Assembly: GCF_001642475.1 (NCBI RefSeq)
Contig: NW_019173938.1
Coordinates: 124,001 to 188,000 of the forward strand
DNA length: 64,000 bases
Origin: Fonsecaea monophora
Taxonomy: Eukaryota > Ascomycota > Eurotiomycetes > Chaetothyriales > Herpotrichiellaceae
Reading direction: 5' to 3'
The notes under the pieces were generated by a model, which did not search any database, was not told where the DNA came from, and saw only the letters and a program-made list of their open reading frames with translations. Shown here in pieces: positions 43,485-53,497 of the stretch; position 1 is the stretch's first letter, and each line of letters starts with the position of its first letter. The position numbers and the translations under genes are program-made.

Positions 43485-45664
43485 ATGGCTGCCGCAATTG
43501 AGCAGGTCCCTTCCTCAAAGGAGGATGCGGCGATCGAGCATGCCTCGGTCTCCCAAGTCGAGGAGCTGAGCATCGACGACCTGGCCAAACCTGAAGATAT
43601 CATGATCATTACGACTGAGAATCCCTATGGCGAGATCAACTTCATCGGAACCTACTGCGCCATCGCGCTCTCCCTCATGGGGGCCTACGGTGGTTGGACC
43701 ATGCCAGCAACGTCTCTGTCTTATATCAACGCCGACTTGGGTGCGTCAGACTATATCACATCCACTTCTAGGAATCAACTGGTACGGGTTCTGACAACAT
43801 GGTTGTATAGGTCCCACCCAAGACATCAACTGGGTTGCTCTCGTGTGGACTCTCTGCACGGGCATCGGCTTCACCCTCGTGGGCCGCCTCTCTGACATCT
43901 TTGGACGTCGCTATTTCTTCATCGCTTCGGCCGTGTTGGCGACTGTCGGCTGCATCGTGGCCTCCAGAGCCCAGTCCGTCAATCAGTTGATTGGGGCAAA
44001 CGTGTTGATCGGCCTCGCTGCGGCGGCGCAATCTTCATTCAACTACGTCGTCTCCGAACTGGTCCCTGTCCGCCATCGGTTCTACGCCTTGTTTGGCGTC
44101 TACCTCTTGGGAATTCCCATTCTCGCATTCGGCCCGATATGGTCACGTCTTTTTATCGTCCACACCGCACAGAGCTGGAGATGGGATTACTACATGATGA
44201 CCATTCTAAGTATGGGAAATGCGCCTCCTCAGAAACCCCCCTTTCAAAAAGCGATGTCTAACTTGTCTCTTCTGGCCAGATTTTGTCAATGTGCTCCTCT
44301 GGACCATCTTCTACCACCCACCGGACTTTGAGCACTTGCATCGAAACCGGTCCAAGCTGCAGGAACTCAAGGAGATCGACTACGTCGGCATCTTCCTCTT
44401 TACGGCTGGCATGCTCCTGTTCATCATGGGTCTGTCCTGGGGAGTCGTCCAGTACCCATGGAAGTCGGCACACGTGCTCAGCACCCTTGTGATCGGAGCT
44501 GTCCTGGTCATTGCCTTTGTACTCTATGGTTCGTCTGCCTTTGACCCTCTTTCTGATTTTCGTACATGGGTGGAGGCAGCCCCATGCTAACCAGAAACAT
44601 AGAGATTTACATGCCCTTGCGTCGACCTATTGTTCCGATGCATCTGTTCAGAAACAAGGACTACTCGGCCCTCATCGTAGTGACGACCGTGGGAGGCATG
44701 ATGTACTTTTCAATCAGCGGTAAGCCGAAGTGCTCTGACGGCTTCGAATGCCTCGCTTGATCTTCGCATTTGCTAACTCGCGTATCAAAAGCCATTTATC
44801 CTCAAATGGTGGCTGTCTTGTTTACGAATGATATTGTCTACGGCGGTATTCTCTCGTGCACTGTCACCGCGGGCACAATTGCTGGCCAATTGATCGGGAC
44901 CGCGACGGCCGTGGTAGGTGGGCGCATGAAGTGGAAGCTCGTGGCTTCTTGTGTCGCCATGACTGCCTTTAATGGCGGCGTTGCCGGCGCTGGCGAGGAC
45001 AAGGCCATAGCGACTGCCTTGTCCTGTCTCGGGGCTTGTATGGTCGGTATCCTTGAAGGTTATGCATGTGGTCTGGTGACCATTGTGATCGACGACCAAA
45101 AGGAGTTGGGTGCTGCCGGAGGCATTTTCGGCAGCGTCAGGACAATTGGTGCTGTCGTGTCAAGTGAGTCTTCCATCAACACTTTTGTGTGACGTACTTC
45201 TATACACTCGTCTCCTCCGCAGAAAGAGTGATTGATACTAATACGCCGAGCCTACAGCTGCCATTTTCACATCCATTCTCAACAACAAGCTGTCGGGACA
45301 TATCTCCGGGGACGTCGTCCCTACCATTGTCCAAGCAGGCCTCCCCGTGTCTTCGGTGGAATCCTTCGTCGGCGCCCTCACAGCTGGCAACGCAGCCGCG
45401 ATGAGCAAGATCCCAGGCGTGACGCCGTCGATCATTGCCACGGCAGCAACGGCACTCAAGGATGCGTACTCCAAGTCCTTCGCTATGGTGTTCCTGGCCA
45501 GCATCGCATTTGGCGGCTGCGCCATCATCGCGGCCCTTTTCGTCCCCAACGTTGACGACAAAATGACGCACGAAGTCGTGCGCCGGCTGGAAGCGAGTGG
45601 CTTGGGCAAATTCGGCGGCAAAAAGGAGAAGAATGCGACTTCTGTCACCGAGACCAAGGCGTGA
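43485..45664 (+). CDS. TRI12-type MFS transporter 3
   Basis: Six exons: 43485-43740, 43811-44209, 44280-44528, 44603-44719, 44792-45163 and 45258-45664, total 1800 nt (599 aa). Landmarks match MFS 1 and 2: a first helix ending in TMPATSLSYINADLG, GRLSDIFGRRYFF, SVNQLIGANVLIG, and GMLLFIMGLSWG. Exons of 399, 249 and 117 nt are the same length as in MFS 1. The 372-nt exon joins what are two exons in MFS 2, so a different intron is missing here. The C-terminal tail is Lys-rich (GGKKEKN). About 14 membrane segments are expected. It is the last recognisable catabolic-block gene on the right and is divergent from an SDR. Confidence 0.9.
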
Positions 45665-46666
45665 CGGGGGCTGCTGAGGGTGGTGGTGTGTCCAATGAGG
45701 ACGACGTTGCCAGATTTTCCAGACGTTACAGACATGTTGGAGAGATTCTAAATTGCAGAGTCGTGCAGGCATTCAAGGAAGTCGTCGGAAAATCATCTTG
45801 GGCGGAAGTCTGATCTTAGTAACAATGTGGCCTAAAATCCCCCCCTGGGCTCAGCCAGCTTTTGGGTGGAGAGCAAACCTTGATGATCGCTTCTGTTTCT
45901 CGTATCGATCCATCCCCGAGTCTCTTCAATTCCGAGCCCACCAATTCAAGTAGATAGTCACTGCCGCGGCCTAATAATGGACAGTGATGCTGGCACTAGG
46001 ACTTATTATGGGGGATGGGAAGGCAAGGCTGAATCGTCCCGTTCAGGAAGGATGTGGAACCCCCCCCCCTCTTGGCTTATGTAGAGTATCTAATTAAAGG
46101 CTTGTGAGGATTCAATCCCACTCCGTAACATTGTCACATTTTGGCGGGATGATATCCTCATTCTCATCCCAACTGCAGCAGAATGCCACGTGGAGATCGT
46201 CGATCGCGCAAACGCCTTGGTGAAGCTATGTGGTCTACCCCGTTCATGTTGCAGGTAGGCTGTGAAAACTTCTGTGTGCAGCACCCCCAGAACAGGATCT
46301 CCCCCGCTGGTCCAGGATTCAGGTGACGTTCCTCCATCAGCTTATGTTTATTTATTTTACCCGAGCACGGGCTCTCTTTCACCATCGAATTTCTTGATTT
46401 CCTGTGTCTCAAGACCATGGATTTCTATCGGGGGCCTGGTGCCCAAGGCGTCCAATCCACACAAAGCCATGTTTCCACGGCAACCGGAGAGGGTCACCAC
46501 CCATGACACAACCATGATTGGGTGTTGGCACGTCCTTCACTGTCCGGACGGCATGGCAGATGAGAGAGATGTCATCATGGCTGCCAGCTACCTTCTTTTT
46601 TCAGAGCTGAGATGCCAGTACCTCGTACTGTAGGGTTTGTGGCGGGGCTGAAAAGTAGCGAGTCTC

Positions 46667-46684
46667 TCTGTCTGTCTGTCTGTC
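46667..46684. repeat. TCTG microsatellite
   Basis: About four tandem TCTG units following a short CT run. Confidence 0.8.
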
Positions 46685-46982
46685 CCCAGCCTTGATCCTT
46701 GTAGCCCGCGTGCACCCGCCCAAGGTTTATTTCGTATCGACCCAACAACCACAGGAAGGCTTAAATGGAGCGTGGGATGCTTCCTCGCACTTCAACACCC
46801 GCGGCCATGTTTCTAACTGGAGCTGTCTCTGTCCTCCTCTGAAAAGACGACGTTTCGGTGGGCAGGACTGTAACCTGAAGCATTGGAGACCCAGGCACCC
46901 AGGTCATGTCAAGTGCTTGATCATCTCAAGCCTACTGGTACAACTGAAAAGACAGCGGGGAGTAGCGGCCTTGAGCATTGGG

Positions 46983-46986
<4 letters not shown>

Positions 46987-47020
<34 letters not shown>
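46987..47020. repeat. (CA)17 microsatellite in the 5' leader of the surface-protein gene
   Basis: Thirty-four bases of uninterrupted CA, ending 18 bases before the ATG at 47039, followed by a CT run. Confidence 0.95.
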
Positions 47021-47022
<2 letters not shown>

Positions 47023-47038
47023 CTCTCTCTAAACACAC

Positions 47039-48136
47039 ATGCGCACCACGGCGCTCTTCGCGGGTCTGCTTCCACAGCTCCAAGCGCGAGATACGTAGTA
47101 AGAACCTACCCTTCTAACAGATCATCGCGGTTCACGAGACACTGTCTATCTCCGGTCTACCCTAGGAGCACTCGACTAACAGAGCCCAACCACCAGTGAC
47201 GATGGAGCGTACACCGAAGTCGTACAAGCCACGAGCTGGAGCTCCTCCGCGTCTTACTACACCACGTACGGCTCGACCGCGATTGTCACCGTCACGACCT
47301 ACATCCCCTGCCCGGTCATCATCAGCTACACCACGGTGCGCTACTGCTCGAGCTGCAGCACGTGCGACGGGGGCTGTGGTTCTCCCACATCGGTGCTGCA
47401 GACCACCGTCTGCGTGCCGAAACTGTGTTCCACGGCCGTCAACGACGTCGGCCAGGCGACCACCACGCCCTTCGTGGCGGGGGAGTACGCTGTTGCCTAC
47501 GTGACGAGCAACGGCGGCGGGGGGCAACCCGCTGTGACGACGAGCATCCCCGCGTCCTCGTGCACGACCTACGAGCAAATCGCTCTCACCGGAATCGATT
47601 GCCAGACGCTCCCTGCGTGCGGCGGCGGCGGCGGAAGAAGTAGCGGACTTACCTGCGAAGCGAAGCCGTGCACCACGTACATCGACGCGGACGGGGACGG
47701 GAACTACGACCCTGACGAAACCCTCACCGAGGGTACGCAGTACTTCTTCACCGAGTTCGCGCGGCTCACCGTAAACGGCCAGGTCACATCCACGCCGGCC
47801 AGTCTATGCGAGGCGCTCACCGTCCCGACACCATGGGCCGCCGACGTCCAGGCCACAGTCGCCTGCGGTTCTGACAATGACAACAACAATGACGCCAACG
47901 GCGACGGCGTCCAAGTCATCACGTACACGTACACGACCAACGGCGCCACCATCGTCGTCGCCACCACCCTCCCCTCGCACGGCGGGCCTTTTCATCTCAC
48001 CGCCGCCGGCGATGGCAGCAGTAGCAGTGGCTGTGGACCCCGCGCCGGGGGAGATCTAGGGAGAACGACCCTCTTCTGGACATGTGTCGGCACGGCGGTC
48101 GTGGCGGGCGTGGGCGTGGGTATGATTGTTCTGTGA
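47039..48136 (+). CDS. Secreted or membrane-anchored Cys/Thr-rich surface protein with EF-hand-like loop
   Basis: Two exons: 47039-47094 and 47197-48136, total 996 nt (331 aa). The first exon encodes a short signal-like start (MRTTALFAGLLPQLQA). The body is rich in Thr, Ser, Val and Cys, with Cys clusters at residues 69-79 and 141-178 and a Gly5 run at 161-165. Residues 182-193 (DADGDGNYDPDE) fit the 12-residue EF-hand or dockerin-type calcium loop with acidic residues at positions 1, 3, 5, 9 and 12. A second Asp/Asn-rich stretch lies at 245-256. The last 22 residues are hydrophobic (TTLFWTCVG...), like a GPI-anchor signal or a C-terminal membrane helix with no tail. I do not recognise a named family. 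Role is probably at the cell surface or wall. Confidence 0.75.
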
Positions 48137-49403
48137 GAAGTTGAGGTTTAGAGATGGCAAAGGGCACGAAAAGAAACGAAGAGAACATCGACAGCATAGA
48201 TGTATACGACATTCGACATTCGGCAACATTTTACCGGACCTACATAGGTACCTTTAACATGTACTGACACGTACTTGTAACGGTATAGGTAGGTATGTAT
48301 TTTTACGAGGATGACTACCTAGGTATCTACCTGCACAGTCGACGACGACAAAGAGTCCCTGGTAACAATGTAAAGCGAGTATACGTACAGCCCGGCGCGG
48401 CACAGCACGAGGGAGGGGGGCGGGTACCAGGCAAGCGATCAAGAATGCCATTCTTTCTGATGCCTTTTCCCCTGATTTTCGGGTGTATGGGAGAACACGC
48501 GGAGATTCACCATGTGAGGGTACTCAATGGACATGTTACCTAGGGTATACATGTCATACACATCATACATACATGATGGTACACGACGGTACACGACAGT
48601 ACACGACGGGAAATGACTGACGCCGCGATCACTGGATCAGATCACAGCAAACAGGCCCTCTATGTATATGTGTATGTAGCATATACACGGAAATTGGACA
48701 GAGGGCGGTCTGGCCATCTCGGGTACTATGATATCATTCCCCTAAGAGGGCCCCGCTGTGCGAAAGGAGCATGTCCGCATAGTCTCTATCATCAGGTATA
48801 GAGAAAAATAATGGGATGGAAAAGAATGGGAGAGGGTTGGGTCATGGGCGCTCATACATATCATGTTTACCATCCCGTCCAAAGGGAAACGACGGAGAGA
48901 GAGAGGTGCCTGTGTTGATCTTGTCGATGTTGATTTATCCTAGCAGTACGTAAAGGGTGTCGCAAAAAAAGATTCCCAAGTCGAGTATCAAAGTATTGAG
49001 AATGGCATGTCGTCAGTGAGGCTGGCGCCCCCTTTCCATCTCTGAAAAAGCCAATGTGGCCACCATCAGTCCATCCAATTGTTCAATCCGCTTCGTTGGG
49101 AATTCCAACAATCCCTGATCCATGGATCAATACAATCCTCGTCAAAAAGTCATTCCAAACCCTCAGAGGTCTTTGGTCAAGTCCGAGTTCAGTCTGCAGG
49201 CACTCTAGGAAGGTATGTAGCTGTCCAAAAGTCTAGGTCTGAACTGTTCCTCGGAAATAGGGTGCGGTTCGTCTTCTCAAGGCTGGCGTCTGAAGGCTGG
49301 CGCAAGTTGCTCTTTGCCGGTCCTGTGGTGACTGCTTGAAGTATGCTGGTCCTAACATGCTGGAAGGGGAGACTAGTGAGCCTGGGTTATTGCGTCCAGC
49401 TCA
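48137..49403. other. Intergenic between convergent surface protein and Ran-binding gene
   Basis: 1267 bases of 3' flank. It contains TATG/TACA-rich words at 48250-48700 and a 10-base tandem repeat at 48571-48609. No supported gene. Confidence 0.45.
48571..48609. repeat. 10-base tandem repeat (ACACGACGGT type)
   Basis: About four copies of ACACGACGGT with one to two changes in some units. Confidence 0.75.
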
Positions 49404-51314
49404 TCACAGTGCTTCCTGCAGTTCTCTGATCTTGTAGTATATTTCCTTCAAGACCTCTTCTTTACCAACCTGTTCCAGCCCATTAGCAAAGCAGATACAA
49501 CTAGATTGTCGAAAACAAGAGGCAGATATCGATAGCGGTACCGACGAAACAGCGCTGGTGATGCTTACCTTTATCTGAAAACCCGTCGGCTTCCCTCCCT
49601 CCAAACCAGTGAGGTGCATGGTCTTTCCAGTCGGTTCTTTGCCATCGTGTGTGCCCACATTCATCTCTTTGAACACCGGCGTGTTGAGCAGTAGACGATG
49701 TGTACCCATGGCGCGCATGATGAGTCGACCCCTGCGTTCCAGAGTCACAGACGACTCGCGTTCGCCGCCTTCAAGAGCAGCTTCAATATCTTCTTCGTTT
49801 GTTTCCGCAGAATCGTCTTCTTTGGGTGCCTTCTCTCCTCCGGTTTTGCCATCGGTGGCAGGTGTTTGCACGGTTGATCTCGCTTCATATCGCATGTTGA
49901 TCTTGAAGTCCCCTATTCCGCTCTCTTTCCACTCCCTTTCAAAGTGATATAGCTTCGCTCGACAGCTGAAGACCGTCTCCTCGTCTTCTTCTCCTGTATT
50001 GACTACCGAGTATCAGTTAGCAAAAGCCTTTCACTGTAGTACCAATACAAACTCACGCTCTTGCTCGCGGAATCTCGGGTCTTGCTCAGCTTCTTCGCCT
50101 GCCGCTTGTGCTTCGTCGTTTTCGCCTCCGTCTTCACTATCTTCCTCGTCTTCATTCGTCTTCGCCCCAAAGGGCTTCGGCTTGCCAAACGTGCCTGACG
50201 CTCCCGCCGAAGTACCAAACGGGGAGAGGCCCGCACCAAGTGGCTTTGCAGCACTTCCAAACCCGCTCCCTCCTCCGAATCCAGCAGCAGACCCGAAGCC
50301 GCCTCCAGACCCAAAGCCGGACGTGGGTTTACTCGCGAACGGTGACGCACCTCCGAATCCGCCAGAGGACGACGCGAACCCGCCCGTTCCTCCGCCCCCA
50401 CCAAATCCGCCACCAGCTTTGGCCGTCGCACCTACCGCTCCGAAGGGTGACTTTTCGGACGCAGCAAACGCTGACAATCCAGAAGAAGCAAAGGCCGAAT
50501 TTGACGTCCCGCTCCCGGGAGACAAAACTGAGTCCGACGCTTTCTCCGGGGATTTGGGGGACTTGGGGGATTTGAAGCTACTGAACGGCGAGGTGGTTGA
50601 TGTGTTGGCGAAGCCTGATGATGCCGTGACCTGTGGCTTGGCTTCTTCTTTGGTTGATGGCAGGGCTTTGACTTGGGTCTCTGCTGCCACTGACTGCTTC
50701 TCCGAGCTAGCAGCAACACTAGATGATTTATCCTCTGCAGTTGATCCACGGGCGTCCTGCGCGACAGCAGCTGTTTCCATCTCCTCCTTCGAGGGCGCCA
50801 ACACTAGAATCCCAGGCCCGCCTGGAGACTGTTGTGCCTCTGCATCACTCTCTTCCTGGACCGGGCTCGCCATGTCCTCGTACTTCTCAAAAGTCTGTAT
50901 CTCCTCGTCGTTCCCCGAAATCTCTCGGGATCTCATCCTCTTGTGTTGGCTTCCCTTCTTTGGGAGAGGGGCTCCTCCATTTTCGACACCGGGACCAGAC
51001 TCTTCGGTTTGCAGGTCCTCGAACGATCGTTTCTTCGAAGGACGGCCTCGAACTTGTCCGTTTTCGCTTTGCGACTCGGGCAATGATTCGGCCGTCCCAG
51101 CATCGTCCACAGGGTGATCTCCAGCGACTCCAGGCTTTACCTTGGAATACTGCGAGAGTCCTGCAATGGATGTTTTCTTCAGTTTCTCCCGCGCGGTGCG
51201 TTCGCCTCCCTCGCCGTCTGAACTTCCTTCTTGAGGCGGTAGATCTCGTATGACTGTGTCTTCTGTTGATTCCTGCGGCGGTGGTAGGTGTTCTGCTTGG
51301 TTGCTTGTAGCCAT
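49404..51314 (-). CDS. Ran-binding-domain nuclear transport protein (Yrb2/Hba1/RanBP3-like)
   Basis: Three exons: 51314-50057, 49993-49569 and 49469-49404, total 1749 nt (582 aa). The N-terminal half is acidic and Ser/Pro-rich with a KKRSFEDLQ motif and basic stretches that could be nuclear localisation signals. Residues about 270-400 are Gly/Phe-rich with several SPFG, GGFG and SGFG units, like FG nucleoporins. The C-terminus (about 425-580) is a RanBP1-type domain: EETVFSCRAKLYHFE, GIGDFKINMRYE, RLIMRAMGTHRLLLNTPVF, and a final helix EVLKEIYYKIRELQEAL. Yrb2/Hba1 proteins bind Ran-GTP and help Crm1-dependent export. The upstream ATG at 51380 is less likely. A long antisense frame here is a shadow of the low-complexity coding sequence. 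Confidence 0.92.
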
Positions 51315-52082
51315 CGTGGGTGATTGGAATTGTAGTGACCGGGTCTTGTTGACGGATATGTTCTGCAGCCCGTGTAGCACTGCGGCAGTCTTCGAGGCAG
51401 CGGGGACTCGCAGGTTAGATCCTCCTTTGTGTAGACACCGTTATCCGACCGGTTGGTGCAGATGTTGAGATTGGCACTGATGGATTGTATGATTGGGTTC
51501 TCAACCTTCACACCGTTCAGGGCAACTTCCCCCTCATGGACCCAGCCCAAGTCTTCTTAGATGACACGAGTACTTGACCCGAGTGCGAAAGGGAGTCCAG
51601 AAGGACTGCTTGCGCCTCGAGTGCTTGGAGGCTCGAAAGGCGGTGCGAAAGCAGCGGTCGTCTTCCGTGCTTGGTGGTCGGAATCACTGGTTAAGAAAGA
51701 CGTTTGCGGGAGGGTTTTCCAGTCGGAACTCGGGACAGCTTGGGTGCTGTAGAACGTGTACAGTATCCCTTAGGAGTAACCCCGACGTGGGCGCTGCAGA
51801 CCAGAGATGGATACACAGTGAGAGGGATGTGTGGTCGGCACAAAGATACAGGTACGATATGATTGAAGCGGCTCAAGACGCATGATGCGCAGGCACCTGC
51901 TCCGCACAAACAACAACTCATAAACTTCTCATATTCCGCCCCACTCACAGCAAATGTCGTCAGGGCCTCAAACCAAAACATTTGAGACGTTGCCATGCTA
52001 TTGAAGTCCATTCTTCTACATTACATTTTTGGAATACTAGACTGGCAGTGCGAGAGGCACAACAGCCACCCATCCCTGGAAT
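51315..52082. other. Intergenic: Ran-binding gene promoter, Yip4-like gene 3' side
   Basis: 768 bases between two minus-strand genes. One open frame (52011-51691 minus) was considered and not accepted. Confidence 0.4.
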
Positions 52083-53101
52083 CTAACTAATAAAACATAG
52101 GCAGCCGAGACTGACATAGAAGACAAAGAGAGGGTAGACGCTCAGGGCCACCCTATTCTTTACAACCCCTGATCCTCCGAGGATACTAACTCCGGCTGCT
52201 AGTGACCATGCAACAAGAACAATGTATACAGGAATGCGCGCAATAGTTGGCAGGCCGAGCGCGCTTAGTAGGGCGGCAATGGTGAGTGGGAACAGAGTAT
52301 ACCCAATAATGGAGACGGATTGCATGAACGAGCTGGAAAAAGGGTCAGCACTGGTGGAATTGAAACAAGGGATTGGAACGCCTCACATATTTCCTCCCAG
52401 CAGTTTGATCTGGAGGGTTACCACAGCTTCGCCAATCCAGACCAGGGAAAAGACGCCAGAAAAGACCAGGTCGGTCTGCCCTTTGCTGGCGCGCATGGAA
52501 AGGAAGACGCTCAGCAGCAGGCAGAATATTAGAGGGCCCCTTGGTACAACTGTTAGCATGCGTGCAGTGGGCAGTAGATCTTATCTCACCATAGATCCCA
52601 GTCTCTTAAACCGTCACTCATCCCTCCCTGCAAAATGCCATCTGCGTCAGGCCAGCGACCTAGAATGCCTCTAAGATCTCTTCCAAATCCTCCTCCCTGG
52701 CTCTCAACATCGCCCATGCCGGTGCCCTGTCTCTGAAGCATGCCTCCAAGCAAATACTTGGGGTAGAGGACTTGTTTCATTTTCTCCCATACGGCGAATA
52801 GGTCTCGAGATACCGTGTCCCAGACACTCTCATCGATGGTGTTTTGTGTAGCATGCCTGTCTTCACCGGGTATTCTCGAAGTCAGATAGCTTTGGTTCAG
52901 GGGTGCGCTGGAAGAGGAGGATTGAATGTTGCCTGTCAAAGGGGCGCGATCGGACGGTTCGTCGGGTTCGACTTCTGCAGAAAGTGAGCCTCACTTGTGT
53001 CTTTGTTGATTGAGCCAGGGTCCTGTACCATCATTGAGGAAATCGTCTTCGAGTACTTCATGGTCGTCGTCATAGGAGTTTCTCGATAGTCCACTGGCCA
53101 T
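52083..53101 (-). CDS. Yip1-domain Golgi membrane protein (Yip4/YIPF6-like)
   Basis: Four exons: 53101-53029, 52974-52590, 52539-52387 and 52332-52083, total 861 nt (286 aa). The N-terminal 120 residues are hydrophilic (DDDHEVLEDDFL, then VWDTVSRDLFAVWEKMKQVLYP). The C-terminal half has the five-helix Yip1 domain: DLWGPLIFCLLLSVFLS, LVWIGEAVVTLQIKLLGG, MQSVSIIGYTLFPLTIAALL, RIPVYIVLVAWSLAAG, and ALSVYPLFVFYVSLGCLCF. The DLWGP and GYTLFP motifs are diagnostic. Yip4/YIPF6 proteins bind Rab GTPases and act in Golgi membrane traffic. The spliced DLWGPL junction across an intron confirms the model. Confidence 0.93.
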
Positions 53102-53497
53102 GGTTGCTAGCGTGTCAACATCCGCGACTGAAAAAGGATGCCTGGCAGCAGTCGCTGAGATAAACAACAGTGAGAATGTCGCGCAGCAGTCACGATATCA
53201 TGTGGAGCGTGTCGGACTGAGGTTGGTCGATATAATGGAGCAATTTGTACGCGGTTGTCGCAGTCTCTACGGGGAAGGTCTTAGTATTATGGCAGCCTCT
53301 GAACCAACTGGTGACACAAGAGATCTGGCGTGGGTCACCTCAGTGGATAAGTCAGACATTACGTAACCCACATTCCTCGTCATCATCCCTTACACCTGCA
53401 ATACTTTACAACCGTCGCAATTTCGCACACCTTCCGCAACTCCAGCTTGAGTGAAAGGGAGGTGCGTCAGTCTCTGGATCAAGATACTACCTGGCTT

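Larger units (their letters stand above)
45665..47038. other. Gene-free stretch at the edge of the catabolic block
   Basis: 1374 bases with no supported gene. It contains one CGGAAAA (45786-45792), a TCTG run at 46667-46684, a C8-type run near 46061-46070, and a CA repeat at 46987-47020. Confidence 0.5.

Noticed and set aside
46692..47117. Plus-strand frames through the CA repeat coding His-Thr runs
   Set aside because: The runs come from the microsatellite, and the signal-peptide exon of a better gene model lies in the same place.
49999..51117. 372-residue plus-strand frame opposite the Ran-binding protein gene
   Set aside because: Pro/Ala/Ser-rich antisense reading of the Gly/Phe repeat region; the minus strand has the RanBP1 domain.
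51691..52011. Open frame on the minus strand starting MDFNSMATSQMFWFEA, perhaps a small spliced gene
   Set aside because: A GTGAGT donor is present but every acceptor I tried gives a short peptide with no family resemblance, so there is no support beyond chance.
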